Notes under the pieces: model-generated
Database searches by the model: none
What the model saw: only the letters and a program-made list of their open reading frames with translations
What the model was told of the DNA's origin: nothing
Program-made: the position numbers and the translations under genes
Shown here: positions 24,701 through 36,945 of the stretch, one piece after another
Layout of the letters: each line of letters opens with the position of its first letter
Position numbering within the stretch: the stretch's first letter is position 1
Assembly (NCBI RefSeq): GCF_900880675.1
Contig: NC_044199.1
Coordinates: 27,785,954 to 27,849,953 of the forward strand
DNA length: 64,000 bases
Origin: Sparus aurata
Lineage: Eukaryota > Chordata > Actinopteri > Spariformes > Sparidae
Direction of reading: 5' to 3'

Positions 24701-27700
24701 ACATCCGACAGCTCATTTCAAATGCCATTGGTAAAGGTCAGCATTTACATGTCTAATTTGCGTCTGCCGGCTTGAGCGCTGGCGGATTATTCCCTGCCAT
24801 CACTCAAATCATTAGCACATTTAGGATGGCTGCTGTTGCTGAATTGAAATGTGTCCCTTGAATATAGCAGCCCCCACAGCAAGAAAGCAGCGCTGCACTT
24901 TGATTTATGACACCTTCAGGAGTTCTTCATGGCAGGAGCTGTATTTTGTGTAATGTCCCTTAGATTAGCTGATTAGACGTGGTTTACAAAGGAAATATCA
25001 GGCATTTAAACGTCACATATTCTTGGATTTTTAGCCCATTTAGGCGTTGATTTACAGATAGATTATATAGATTATAGAAGATACCATCCCAACCTACCAA
25101 ACTACAGTATCAGTATTTGACAAGTTGGGAATGAGGTTCTGCAATCAGGTATCTTACAAATTGGATCTTTATTTTTTTATCCACTATTATCCTATTTATG
25201 ACAAGTCGGCATGAGTATTCTCACAATGATAGCATCATTCTGGCTTATCATTACTTTTTTCACCAAAATGTGCATGTATATACAACTTTTTTAAACATGA
25301 GTAAATCCGTAGTTCGAGTCGTACCACAGAACATTTCCGGGCATTTTTGTGGCATCACAACAAGGTGTTTTTTGACATTCCCATCCGCTTCTGTTGTGTC
25401 AAAATTGGCTTCTCTCAGGAGATGTCAGGACCATCTCCATCCATCAGTGTAGCAACCAAAATAGGTATTTGAAGCCAAACCATGATGTTTATCGAACCCT
25501 AACAATGTGGTGTTTGTGCCTGAACCTAAACGGAGCATTAGCACACCGTTGTGACTAAAAGGAAATAGAAAGTTCAACCTAAACCAACATAGAGTTGCAA
25601 CATAAAGAAACATCCAGTTTGAACTTATCTGACGTTTTGCAGAAACGCACTTCTGTTATTCTGTTGATTGCGTTGACGTTGGTTACCCTGTTATATTTTT
25701 GACTTCAATCTGTCTTTTAAACTAGACATCAACTGAATGATGTTCAAGCATTACTTGAACAGAGACTGGAAAAGCTTCAAGGAACGTCATAGCCTCTCAC
25801 CAAAAAAGGGGCGAAAATTGGCATGTCCACCAGGGTGTCATGCAGACCTGCAGATCAGAGATTGAACTAATAAATACATAATTTGACCTGGGAATTTATG
25901 CCAATTGCAACTTTTCCCACTGAAGACAACAGCCAGATGTTCGTGGGTTTTTTGTGGAGTGTGAAGTGGCTATAATTGGTGAGATCTGGGAACATGCTGA
26001 CATCGCTACAACAAAGTCAGCCAATGCAAGAAACACAAGCACACAGTGGCTTTAGAAACACTGTCAGCTCTTTCTGAAGCTTTGGCTGCATCTCAGAGTC
26101 GGCATCAGATGTGTCACCTCCTGAGTGTTGTTGGTTTTTCAAAAGGAGATCTGAAGCAAGTCGATCTCTGCATGGTCTTAGAAACCTCTGCTGCCACATT
26201 CAGTAGTTGCACTTTGGTTTTAATAGCAGAACTTGTCTTTTTCATTTTCTTCTGTTGCACATCATGATGTTACAAAAGCCTTACATGGCTCCAAAATCCC
26301 CAAATAATGGAGTCTTTTTAATAAAGACAATAATGAGAATTGATAATGGCCGAACACAAAGGATTTACAGTACATACCGTGAAACACAAGAATAATTAAA
26401 GGATCAATTTGTAAGCTGTCTGAGGGACAGTTTGATAGATCTGAGTGGCCCTGTGTTGATGCTGCCTCTGAGCAAACTCCACTTCTGTACGTATATGCTT
26501 TCATTCTTAGCGCTCTGTTGAGTCCTATCAATTATTGGGGGCATTTGGAATGACTTTAAAGAGTCAGTGTGGGTTTTTACTGCTGCACACCGCTGTTCAG
26601 GAGGCAGTTGGGATTTTAGTCCTGGGTTTTGACTTGTCACTTACTGTGTGTTCACTGTCCAATTATCATAACATTGCCAGAGTTTCTTGGGGGCCGAGGG
26701 AGTGAAATCTGTTGTCGCTAAATTAGTGGTGAGACTATTTTATTTCTCACACAGCAGCTTACAGATGCTGCCATGTCCAACTACCAATGGATACAGTTTT
26801 GAAATGTAAGGGTCCTTACACTGTGGACTTAATTTCTGGAGTTTTGACCAGCATTTGTATCAGTAATAAAAGCACTATCACTGAGATAATTAGTGAGCTA
26901 CCAGACAAATTGACCGTTGTAAAACAAACCCTCCAGTCAGCCAGTCTTATTTGACAACGAAAAAGAAAAATGTACCATACCTACAGTAGTGGTGCAAACA
27001 CAGTTCTCCCAACCCCATCGCCAGAAAAAATATTAGCTAAGTACTCGTGCAAAACTGGACGTGTCAGTATGTTGCTCCTTGACATCTGCTTGCATTGCAT
27101 TTGGTCTGCTTTAGCACAAATACAACTTGATTAGGAAAACTTTATGGTTTAGCTTAAAATAGCCAACCTGTTTTGTCATGATGAAAATGGACAGATATGT
27201 CCCCAGACCTCTTTAAAAAAACGCCCAGTTTTATCGGCAATAAACAGCTGGAAATATCTACCTTCCTGCGAAAAATAGCCACTTAGGTTGCCACAGAAAC
27301 GGCTGAAAATCTCCCCACGGAGCTGAACTGTGGTCACCTGCTTGGCAGCATTATGGCTTGTAATAGTGCAACAGATACAGCAATACAGGACCTTTGTCGT
27401 TTGGGTGCCTTCAGAAGAGATTTAAGGTTTGGGTTCAAATAAGTACATTATTTATTTAGCGTCAGTATGTTACATACATAATAGAAATTATGTTGCATAC
27501 GTGAGTTAACTACATTACCAGGTGAACAACTTATCATGAACAGCAGTCCCCTGGATGAGGATCTTGTGTCCAACTCGTCGTCCTCGATATGCAGACTTAC
27601 AGTATGTCAGGTGACTTCCCCCTCTGCTGCCTGATTATTGCTACAACCACTAGAGGTTGCGTCTTAAACCGAAACGTAAATACTGGTTTCGTAGTCGTCC

Positions 27701-28563
27701 TACGTGGTAGCTCTTTCTGGTGAGGTCATGCTTATGACCCATGATTATGGGGGCAGTCACTTGCAGTTTGACCTCTACATAAAGTTGCCCTTCTGAGTGT
27801 TTCTTGCCTCCTGAGACTTTGCTGTAGCGTTGTCACCGTGTTCCTGATTTCTGCAATGACCTTAGTAAGTTGGTATCATAAGCAATTATGGATAGAACAG
27901 CAAAAACAAGAGCTAAGTTGTACTAATGCTGCGCAATGGTTAATTAAATGACATCAAGGCATAAAAGATCTACAATTTATGCGAAGAGTGATATTCATTG
28001 GTACAAATCCTGTATGCTCTGATTTACCACATTTCTTTTTCCAGAATACCAGAACAATCAGGACTTTTTTATTTGTGGTGAAGAGAAGCAAATTTCCACA
28101 TCCCATTTGAATAATGCGATGGTCTTTTAGCGTCAGTGACAAAAGCTGCTGTGTTTACCAGAATATATCTCAGACTAATACAGCTTTTTCTTCCTCTTTC
28201 CACTGATTTATGTATGAAATGCATTCATTTCCTTATTAACAGGTAGATCACGAACATAACAACAAAGTACTGTCATTGAACGGCTCTGAGGCTAACACAA
28301 GTGTTGTCTTCAACCTCTCCCTATCATCCTTAGGTGAGAAGCCATTCGAGTGCAAGCTGTGCCACCAGCGATCCAGGGACTACTCGGCCATGATCAAGCA
28401 CCTGCGCACCCACAACGGCGCCTCGCCCTACCAATGCACCATCTGCCTGGAGTACTGCCCCAGCCTGTCAGCCATGCAGAAGCACATGAAAGGCCACAAG
28501 CCCGAAGACATCCCCCCAGACTGGCGCATAGAGAAGACCTACCTGTACCTCTGCTATGTCTGA
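12570..28563 (+). CDS. zbtb16: zbtb16 (PLZF) BTB-zinc-finger transcription factor, 3' part of the gene
   Basis: Coding sequence joins 12570-12740, 22767-22937 and 28334-28563 and gives the last 190 residues, ending at TGA 28561-28563. ZBTB16 is a nuclear DNA-binding repressor with an N-terminal BTB domain and nine C2H2 fingers (673 aa in human) that acts in germline stem-cell upkeep, limb patterning and lymphoid fate. Six fingers are visible, matching human fingers 4-9; they begin FCLLCGKRF, YICSECNRTF, YECEFCGSCF, YECNGCGKKF, FECKLCHQRS and YQCTICLEYC. The tail PPDWRIEKTYLYLCYV is the ZBTB16 C-terminus. All exons join in phase 1 behind proper AG/GT sites. The BTB domain and fingers 1-3 must lie left of the window. 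Introns are 10.0 and 5.4 kb. Teleosts carry zbtb16a and zbtb16b; which one this is cannot be told here. Confidence 0.96.
15761..15780 (+). repeat. Poly(A) run
   Basis: Twenty A residues between GGGGGAGGG and GGGAACC. The flanks do not show an obvious retroposon body. Confidence 0.95.
16053..16074 (+). repeat. Poly(G) run
   Basis: Twenty-two consecutive G residues flanked by GT/GGT-rich sequence. This is rare in vertebrate DNA and can form a G-quadruplex. Length may be unreliable in short-read assemblies. Confidence 0.95.
19583..19610 (+). repeat. (GGAA)n microsatellite
   Basis: About seven GGAA/AAGG units in a purine-rich tract. GGAA arrays can bind ETS-family factors, but no functional claim is made here. 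Confidence 0.9.
20570..20790. other. Candidate conserved non-coding element in the zbtb16 intron
   Basis: Unique-looking sequence with a CCTAATTAAAGG homeodomain-type core at about 20630, a CTCAATTATTATTC block at 20656 and a CpG-containing GTCGCGCGAGCCC stretch. It has no open frame and no simple repeat. The call is from composition and motif density only. Confidence 0.3.
22767..22937 (+). CDS. zbtb16: zbtb16 exon encoding fingers 6 and 7
   Basis: The acceptor is ATTTCAG and the donor is CACACAG|GTACTG. The exon has 171 nt, the same length as the previous one, and enters and leaves in phase 1. It reads AGDHPYECEFCGSCF, then the TGEKPYEC linker, then finger 7 ending THYRVHTG. The entry codon is GCT (Ala), so the junction reads HT-A-G-D. 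Confidence 0.96.
22985..23270 (+). repeat. Percomorph interspersed repeat (short, non-coding)
   Basis: The block order is GACGTTGCAGATTGCAACCA, ATACCCCTC, GGTGGCCGCTC, GTGAAAGGC, TCTCTAGAGCCAGTGT, GGCTACTGTAGAAACAT, GAGGACCCGCT and then TCAGGTGATTGTACACTAAT. I recognise this order from a very common dispersed repeat in percomorph introns. It begins about 50 bp after a zbtb16 splice donor. Family classification is not certain. Confidence 0.7.
24355..24960. other. Candidate conserved non-coding element cluster in zbtb16
   Basis: About 600 bp of complex, repeat-free sequence with a balanced base composition, TTCATTATTAGC, CATTGTATTTATGC and AAATCATTAGC cores, and several CpGs. No frame with coding character runs through it. 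zbtb16 introns in vertebrates are known to carry many conserved elements; the identification here is an inference. Confidence 0.35.
25465..25620 (-). repeat. Dispersed repeat copy, minus orientation
   Basis: The segment contains CCAAACCATGATGTTTATCG, AACCCTAAC, TTTGTGCCTGAACCTAAAC, AAAGTTCAACCTAAA and GAAACATCCAGTTTGAAC. These are the complementary blocks of the family seen in forward orientation at 30818 and 49725 (CCACTTGGTTAG..TTAGG). Confidence 0.55.
28334..28563 (+). CDS. zbtb16: zbtb16 terminal coding exon, fingers 8-9 and C-terminus
   Basis: The acceptor is CATCCTTAG. The exon starts by completing a Gly codon, reads EKPFECKLCHQRSRDYSA, continues through finger 9 (YQCTICLEYCPS) and the tail PPDWRIEKTYLYLCYV, and stops at TGA 28561-28563. 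The frame that runs upstream from 28276 is intron and is not part of the protein. Confidence 0.97.
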
Positions 28564-30817
28564 GGCCGGGAGAGCGATTGAAGAGAGGGTGTCAGGGTGG
28601 GGACGGGGTTGAGAGGTAAGGGGAATGTAATTGAGCGGTGGGAGGTATGAGGCTGTGATGGAGTGTTGACGATCGAGGAATGTCAACGGCAAGAGACTCG
28701 AGGGCAAGAGGGTTCGTTTTCTCTTATTTCTTTTCATGCAAAGGCGGCGACGACCGACGGGGTTAAAGGGTGGTGATGATGGGACAAAAGTGCTAAGAAG
28801 AGGAAGACTTGGACACGGAGAGAGATTCTCCACCATTGTTCGGATTCACCGGGTCATTCACTACATCTGCAACTGTGTTATTGTTTCAGGTCATTTCATG
28901 CAGCGCCATAGAGCTAGCGAGCTGCACGGAAGTGACTTTGTGGATGCTGCTGCCACAGTGGTGCGAAAGCGGATTCTCAAGGGCTATCTGAACCGACATT
29001 TTCTTATTGATCTTTCACTCCGTTTTGAGCTTGAGAACGTTTTTGTTCTGCTTTGATATCAGTTGTTTACATTCACTCTTTTCGGTCATGCTAGTTTTAA
29101 TCACATGAAGAATGTGTGAGTGTAGGTATCAGTTTAAGCCACATGTCACGGTTTGCTTTCCAAGTTTTGAGCAACCGCTGGCTTTCAGGAGACGAAATCT
29201 GGCTCCTCGTGGCCACAGCCCTTCATGTTATGGTAGTTATGAACCATAACAAATTTATCTTGGAGGAGGACTTAGACATATTTTCCAACAGTTCCACCAT
29301 GCCAAACCAACTGAATTAGTGAAACTTTCTCTCCAGAGTTGGAATGACCCGCTTTGGGTGAACACGACCCTCATCTTTTCCATCTCTAATGGGAAGTGTG
29401 TCTGTTTTGCAGGCAGAAACGATGAGACCTTCCAGTTTTCAAAGGAATCTGCCAGTTTAACCCGTCCCCACATGAGATCCTTCAGATCCCAGCGGTGGCA
29501 GTGAGATAGCCCCTGAGAATCAGCAGCAGATCCGTTCGGCGTATGCAGTAGATGAAACAGTTGAACTGGATGAATTGGAGCACTAAAAATACTGCAAACC
29601 AAGCACCTGTTTGGTTGTGAAGTGGGAGATGCTAGTGCTGCTTTTTTTTTTTTTTTTTTTTCTCTCTTTGGAAGTCTCCCCAGTTTTCTCAGTAGTCTTC
29701 CTGCATCTCTGTCAGATGAGGGCTGGAGAAAGTCGAGTCACCACTGGCCACCCACGGTTCTCCCCAGAGAGCCAAAGGCTAACTTGCGTCACTTTTTCGC
29801 CATCTTATATTTTTTTAGCTCTGCATCATAGTTTATCATGGCTTGATTGCACAGGTAAAACAAATTACGACAACAGTCTCTGTTTGATGTCTTCAAGGTA
29901 TATCTTTTATCATTAAATCATATCTCTCTATTACAGTACTCCACATTACAACCAGCCTATCCACCTAATCAGCAATAGATAACTGGACTGCTTTTATCCA
30001 TGTACTCACACTAACGATGAACTACACAAACTGACACACAAACAGTAACACTTTGACCGCAACAGATCTGTCCATTCACCACAGTGATGGAATACAAACA
30101 AAATGGGAAAATGGTTAACCGCTGCTTTCCGTGGGAGTCCTGTGACTTCAACTGCTCGTAGTGAATGTTGAAGACGTGCTGGGATTGCCTTTAGCTGCGC
30201 ACCTTGTCAAAGGTGGCGTGGCAGGTTGAAGACTGCTATATGGCATCAAAACATGAATGTGAAAGACTGTGAGCCAGGTTCGCACTAGGCTGTACGATGC
30301 AGGTTAACGCTGCCTTTCAGTGGAAGTCGGAAATCTGTAATTCCCACCTTTGTGCGACTCTTCCTGCCTTCCGTTGGTTCAATTTGGAAGATTTTCTCTA
30401 TTCAACATTAAATGCTGACCCAATGCGACTGCTCGTGAATTAGCTAGCTCTCTAGCTGGTATAAATTCTATCCTACATTGGAAATGATACGTGTAGTTGT
30501 TCACTATCAGATGTTTCGATAGACCGGGGCTGAAACAAATCACATATTGGTAAGTCACAAGATCCACAAATTGAAAGTTTACAGTAAATTGAGGCAAGGC
30601 TGGATTACTTACTGGTTGAAGCAGGAGAGGGATTCAGACAGGGGCCCCTGAAGCCTCACATTCACTGTGTCAGTAGGTTTTTGTTTGAGAATATGCACTG
30701 CTTGCGTGTTAATTCAACTCTGAGGAAAGAGGGTCAGTAGGGGCCCTTTGCTCATTCATTAAGCTAGGCCCCCTTTTGGTTCGTTAAATATTGACATAAT
30801 GATGTGCGGAATTTACA

Positions 30818-31000
30818 GGCACCCGATCGCCAGAAAAATGTTGGCAATTCATGTTTTTGCAAACCACGGATATGTGGAAACTTTCTTCACGTTCAGTTCT
30901 ATGTTGTGACAAAACATTGCCTTCGGTCTTGTTATAGGCACAAAAACCACTTGGTTAGAGTTAGGATAAAGATCGTTCGAAGAGCACTAACACACCTGGA
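30818..31000 (+). repeat. Dispersed repeat copy, plus orientation
   Basis: Contains CGATCGCCAGAAAAATGTTG, GGCAATTCATG, TTTGCAAACCACGGATA, GGAAACTTTC, GTGACAAAACATTGC and AAAACCACTTGGTTAGAG. The same blocks in the same order are found at 49725-49960, and a short fragment (CATCGCCAGAAAAAAT) at 27016. Confidence 0.65.
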
Positions 31001-33562
31001 AAATGTCCCAACATCCTGTGATTTCGCACTTAAAATTGTTGAAGCACCATCTTGAACAGTGGCCTCTCGCTCGGCAGCCGTCTTGACAGCTGTCACGCCG
31101 CCACCGTCCCCTCCTGCTCCTAACATGAAAGTCATCTTGCATGTAATCTGAACATGATATGGCACGTATTGTAGATGTGTAGATACGATATGCGCGAAAC
31201 ATATGAATGCCAACATTTTTCTCTGGCGACTGGGCTGCATTTTGTATTGTAGTTCCAAAAAAACGCAGCTCGACCCGAAGGCTCATTTTGATCAGTTGGA
31301 GGTGGGAATTTGTGACTTCCTGGTGTCTCTGAATGCAGCATTAAAACCTGTGTGACTTGCACAGCCACTGGTATTATGGTTGAACCTAAGGCTTTAATGA
31401 GCATCACTGCATGTCACAGCGTTACCGGGGTGATCACATAGCCAAATGGCCGGTGGAAAAAGGGGGAAATCACTGATGGGACGAGACACGGCCCAGCAGC
31501 TTAGGGGGCGACCAGTAAGACGACAGAATAAATCAACTCTTTCTCTGTGGTTTTGTCCCTGTGCTTCGTCTCTCTCGTCTCCTGTTGTTGTTGTTGTTCT
31601 TGTTGTTGTCGTTGTTGTTATTATTGACCTTGAGTTTGAGCTCAACACATCGTACTTGAATTACCTCGTTTTGTGACCTCATGTTGCTTGTGTATTTTAA
31701 TTTTCCCTTTTGTTTCATTTGTACACTTTTATTTTTTGTTCTCGAGTGTTCGTTGAGAAGATGCATTGCACAACACGATGAAGCAATGTGTACGCAGAAA
31801 AATTAAGTGCCACGGTGAAGAGATTTTTTTTTTTTTCGTTATGTTTTTCTAATGTTGTCTATTTCTTTGTGCATTACTTGTTACCAAACTTGGTATTATT
31901 AACCCCGCTTGTTAATGAGCCGGAAGGTTTGGTCATTTGTTATAAAAGCTACCTCTAAGTTGTTTTCATTATTTTTCGGTTTTTTTTTTTTTTTTTGGCA
32001 AAAGCACATTTTTTTGTGTTTGTGTTTTGCATTATTTCATCATTGCTACTTCATCTCATGCTTTTATTTTTTTGTTTTCTCAAAAGTGGATTTATGATTG
32101 TGTTTTTAAGCAAAGTGTATATTAAAGGGTAAGAGATAACAAAAGTAGAGAGTGATAGGATTTGAAAAGTCATTCGAATGGATGTTTATTCGTCTCTTAT
32201 TGTCTCCCCCTGCACCTCCAACCACCAACGAGAACGCAGAGAAAAAAAAAGGAAAAAAAAAAAAAGCGATTTTGAAGCCTTAAGTGATGAGTAAGAGGGA
32301 TGTGGCAGATAAGAGGAAGTACTATTGCTTTTTAAGAGGGTTTAAAAACAAGAATTTAAACTTGAAAATATGTGAATAGAAGTGTAGTTTTGTAATGTGA
32401 AAAAAAAAAGAAGGTTCATCAAAACAAAACCAGAAAAAAAAACGCTGAACCGCACAGGACAGGTCATATTTGCAGTGATGCAGAGTGCGTTGGACAATTG
32501 GAACTGCAAGTGGTAATCAAAAAAGAAGAACCAGAAGGTTAAAAATAGAGATTCTCTCGGCTGACAAGCTCTCTTGAGAAATGAGCGTATTCCTGAACAA
32601 GAGCCAACAGAGGCAATTTGATATATAAAAATTGTGATATTTTTGTATTCAGTGTCAGTCCTTTTTCCATTTGTGGAGGGTAACAGCAGGGCACAAATAT
32701 TTGTATTTCTTTTTTTTTTTACCTGTTTTTTTTTTTTTTTCTCTCTCTGGGTGTGAATCATTTTTGCCTTGCTCCTCTTTGATATTGTTGGACAAAAAAA
32801 CATGTGTGTGAACATATTGTAATAATAAGTGTCGCTTTCTGGATGTCAATTGCATTGTAGGTGAAGGACTAAATCTATCCGCCACAAATTTTACGAGTGT
32901 GTGTATGTGTTAAGAAAAAAAAAAAAACGAGGAAAAAAAAAAGAAAAAAAAAAGATGATAAAATACGGGACGGCAGGGGGGCGCTGCCAAACCGACCAAT
33001 TAGTACTTGTCATTCACAAGTTTTCAATCAAACTTGACTGTCGACGTATTTTTTGTTTTTGTATTTGAAAAAAAAAAAGAAAAAAGAAGAAGGGATGGCA
33101 TGTCCCTGTGGTGTCTTGCCATTTTATTCTCCAACACTGTGAGCTGAGGGGCTTTTTCACCCTCGTATAATATCCACCCACTATAATATACCCAGTCACG
33201 GCTCAAGTCTGAACCACCACAATGCAAGACCTGATCAGTCACATTGTTCCTATCATCGTCCTCTGAATGTTTTCTACTTTTTTCGTGCGGGTGAAAGAGT
33301 GCGTACAAGAGTGTGTAACTATGTGTGTGCGTGCGTGTGTTAGTGGAAAAATGCACTAATCAGATCAGATACAAAATAAGATGATATTCTATGCCACTTT
33401 TTTTCTCTATGTTGGAAAAAAAAATATATATACATTGGCATCGTTATAGTTCTTCCCTCAGTGTTCCTCCAATGTTTCTGTACTATCTTTGTGCCTAAAA
33501 ATGGAATTTGTTCAACAAAAATGTCCATCTATATCTGCTTAGTTTCTGTATTTTCAGAAGAA

Positions 33563-33568
33563 AATAAA
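33563..33568 (+). terminator. zbtb16: Candidate zbtb16 poly(A) signal (proximal)
   Basis: AATAAA followed within 30 bases by a TGGTGTCT stretch that could serve as the downstream GU-rich element. It would give a 5.0 kb 3' UTR. Confidence 0.4.
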
Positions 33569-34999
33569 AATGGTGTCTCCAGCACCCTAGGGATGTCATG
33601 ACGCCATAAATGACCTGATTTTTTTCTTTTTAAATCCTGAACAGAGCAGGGCTTTCTTTTTCAAGGACTGCAATACGCCCTTAATGCTATTGATGAAACA
33701 GCAAACCAGGATTCTGCGTTCACTTCCTTTACCTGGTCCGTACTCTGTGATTGGCGCCCGAAAGCATTTATTTAGCGACACAAAACAAAGCATATGGAAA
33801 ATGTACTGGAATCCACACAGGCTGCAGTGGTGAAACTTGCTTTCGGGGACAAAATCTGCTCCATTTAAAAAAAAAAAATTCCTGCAAGCCACAAGTCTGA
33901 TTCTCCGCTCAGATTCTTCTATTTTTTTTTCTTGGTCAGCAACAGGTTTGCTGATGAGAACTTTGATATTGTTCTTGAAAAAAAATAAAATAAAGAAAAC
34001 CTTCATTTGGGTGGGTTTGCACTAGGGTATCCCCCCTTCTGCTTCGCTTCAGTTTTTTCTTAAAGTACTTTTTCTTTTTCTACAAAACGCATTTAGAAGG
34101 GGATGTTAAAATTCGTCAGAGAGGAATCATGGCATCCCTGGAGCTGGCACTCTGTGTTTTGGTGTGGTGTTTCTAGAACAAAGTAGCCATTTCATGCAGT
34201 GTTGCAATGCATGTGCCATCGAGGTCTAGACTAAAAACTGTTTGAGTAACAAAGCACCAAGACATTGTATTTTTTTATATTAGCACTGAGGACCAATTGC
34301 CCTGTCGGACCAAGCATAACAAAGCTTTTTATGTAACAAAGCTTTTCTCTCTCTCTCTGTCTTTCCCTGGCTTGTCTGTGCTACTTCTCTCCTCCATTGT
34401 TGTGACAGCACAAGTGCCAGTCAAGTTGCTCTGTATTAAGAAAATAGTGTTTTTATTATGATTTGAATTGTTATAGTTTTTGTCTACCTCAGCACCTAAT
34501 CTTAGCCTAATCTTAGAAGGTGCCCAATTATTATTTTTTATTTTCTTTATTTCGTTCTCTTATTGTTGTCAGTTGTATAATTTTTTTTGAAATTTGCATT
34601 AGAGCTTTGCAAAGGTCCTTTGTCTTTTCCAGCGACAACGTGCTATTTTATTTTTTTTTCCCCGTGGCAGTACGTTTCCTGTTGAGCTGTGCCACCAATC
34701 TATAGCCACCGTCTGTTGATATAGAGGTTGTTCTTTTTTTGTTTCTTTCCATGTAGAATCAGACACCTCTCTTTGTAACATTTCAGTGTTCTCTGATGGA
34801 GTGTGAAAAAAAAATAAAAAGGAAAAATAAAAGATTTAATGCTGCAGGTTCTCTTCTCCATGTTGTCACTAAAGTCAATGTTGTGCCTTTGATAGTGGAA
34901 AATATAAAGAATATTTCTTTTTCTTTTTTTTACATCCTACTAACAGTAGATTGTTTTTTGTAGTGGAAATTTTTTTGTATTTTTATTTATGAGTCTCAT

Positions 35000-35005
35000 A
35001 ATAAA
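35000..35005 (+). terminator. zbtb16: Candidate zbtb16 poly(A) signal (distal)
   Basis: AATAAA followed by a GATGTTCAGTTGTATACTTT stretch that is T/G-rich. After this point the density of homopolymers drops, which suggests the end of the 3' UTR. Confidence 0.4.
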
Positions 35006-35659
35006 AATCCAATCATGATGTTCAGTTGTATACTTTCAATCTGCGGTTAGAAAAAAATAAAAAAAATGGACTTCATGTTGTCTGTCTTAGCACTCTTTCT
35101 GGCTTCGCTATTTGTTTCCTCTTAAAGAACAGAAGGTGGCAGAAGGATTATTACTCGCTATTTTTACCACTGATTCCAAAATGATAGTTTCATTGTGTCA
35201 TGAATTATGATTTGGTACATATTTAAGTCCAGTGAAACTAAATCAGTAACAGTTTAGGTGCCATCAAATTATTACATAATTTTCTAAATGCACAAAGTGT
35301 ATTCCCGAGCACTTGTACTGAATGTAAAACATGACTTTAAATTACACTCTTTTTTTTAACCGAGGAAACCGATAACCTAAAAAAACTACCAAGTGAAGTA
35401 CAATATCAACTTCAAGTTGTTAAAACATTTTAGCTTGTACAACTTACATTTAAGAGGCTACATAACTTGGCATTTCTGATGTGATGGGTCTCCTTACTTT
35501 GTAAAATGTACAATGTAATAATATAGATTGATATTAAACTGTATTAATCCCAAAGGGAAAATTCAAAAGCTATTCCAGATGATACCATCTTTAACATTAA
35601 AACGATGAACACTTATAATTCAATAATATATTATGAATTACTCTGAAATATGCCATTCT

Positions 35660-35750
35660 GTGTAATGAGTACTTTTACTTTTAGTGTTTGCTACGGTATA
35701 TTTTGAGGTCAAGACTTTTATACTTTTACTTAAGTAAATGTTATTGCCGC
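35660..35750 (-). repeat. Teleost dispersed repeat fragment
   Basis: Contains AATGAGTACTTTTACTTTTA, a TATATTTTGAGG block and ACTTTTACTTAAGTAAATG. This is the complementary end of the family seen in forward orientation at 38460, and it resembles a very common percomorph repeat. Confidence 0.55.
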
Positions 35751-36839
35751 TTTTATCTTAAGATCTCTGCTCAGCTGAAATGAATTGAGCAAATTCATGC
35801 CTCCAAGAGGATGAATCCTTTCAGTTGTAATGGCCCTTTAATGGCCCCTCCGGAACGATTCCAATCTCATTTAAGCTTTAAGTTTTTGGATAGATTTGCT
35901 TTTACTTCTCTCTATCCTCTACTGGTCAGTTTGCAAGAAAGAAATTGTGGGTTTTTGCAGGTTTTACAGTGCCACCTACAGAACAAGTATAGATTTTAAA
36001 TAAACGGCTTGTAGCATGTCAGTTAACGACCATGCGAACACGAGGGAATAGAGCAGATCTGAACTCAAACCATAAAGTAGCTGCATAGTCTGCTTCCAGT
36101 GCATGTAGGTTGCCCACAGACCAATCACATATACAGTCCTGAGTAAGGGCTGCATACAGATGGCACATAGTGACGTATTAAACACACGTTGCCCTCCTGT
36201 ATCTGATTTTCTCTGAACTCTGAAGTGTCTCTAGACCTTGCTGATGGCAATTCAACACGATACCTGCGGGCAGTTTAATGTAACCTCTTCTGCACCTGCT
36301 GCTGCTATACAACATGAGCTATGGCAGCCAAGCCAAATGGAGCACGCTCATTGTTTTACTGACAGGCGAGGTCGAGGAAGTGCAGCGCAAAAATACCTCG
36401 ACATCGAGTTCGACGACAAAGACTGAGACAACACGGACAACAACACCAGACAGCATTTTAAAGGGTCGGTTCTCCGAATCTTACACAAATATTTTCTTGT
36501 AGAAAGTGAGGTCTGTGGATAATGCACATTAATAGAGACAGTTTCTAGAAAGACACATTACTGCTGAATTATTCAAGGGGAGACATTACAGGTGAAACAC
36601 CATTTTTCCTGCACTGGTCAGTTTTGAGATATTGGGTTATTTTGCTTCTTCAGACTAGGGGAAAGATGCCCAAAACATTCATTAAGGTGTTTGTATTAGT
36701 CAGATTTGTGCTCCAGGCATTTATGCAAACAAGCACAATACCAGCCACAGAAATACACCTGATTTTTTCATCAAGATCCACTATGTTTTTCCTGAGAAAT
36801 GAACAAAAATGTCAAAAATATTTCCTATCTCAAAAAAAT

Positions 36840-36945
36840 TCCTTTATCCACATCGACACCAAAAGTGAATGGGGTCTATTGTGGGCTGAGACTCATCCTC
36901 CATCTGACTTTCATGAAAATCCATCGACAAACCAACAAACAGACA
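36840..36945 (+). repeat. Dispersed repeat fragment
   Basis: The order TTCCTTTATCCACATCGACA, then CATCCTCCATCTGAC, TTTCATGAAAATCCATCGAC and AACCAACAAACAGACA resembles the 3' part of a repeat I know from many fish genomes. The class is uncertain. Confidence 0.45.

Larger units (their letters stand above)
22938..28333 (+). other. zbtb16: zbtb16 last intron (5.4 kb)
   Basis: No exon was seen. It contains a recognisable percomorph interspersed repeat just after the donor (about 22985-23270), a long complex stretch that looks conserved (24355-24960), and a minus-oriented copy of another dispersed repeat (25465-25620). The rest is A/T-rich DNA with no clear structure. Confidence 0.85.
28564..35040 (+). 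other. zbtb16: zbtb16 3' UTR (likely)
   Basis: After the stop codon there are many T and A homopolymer runs (for example 29640-29660, 31978-31996, 32247-32265), a GTT-rich tract (31583-31622) and no further coding signal. Candidate poly(A) signals AATAAA occur at 33563-33568, about 34813 and 35000-35005, giving a 3' UTR of 5.0-6.5 kb. A dispersed repeat copy sits inside it at about 30818-31000. The exact end is inferred. Confidence 0.55.

Noticed and set aside
28736..29056. 106-codon frame downstream of the zbtb16 stop
   Set aside because: It lies in the presumed 3' UTR, has no start context or family similarity, and other frames overlap it.
31446..31766. Asn- and Val-rich frames around 31.5 kb
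   Set aside because: They are translations of a GTT/AAC tract.
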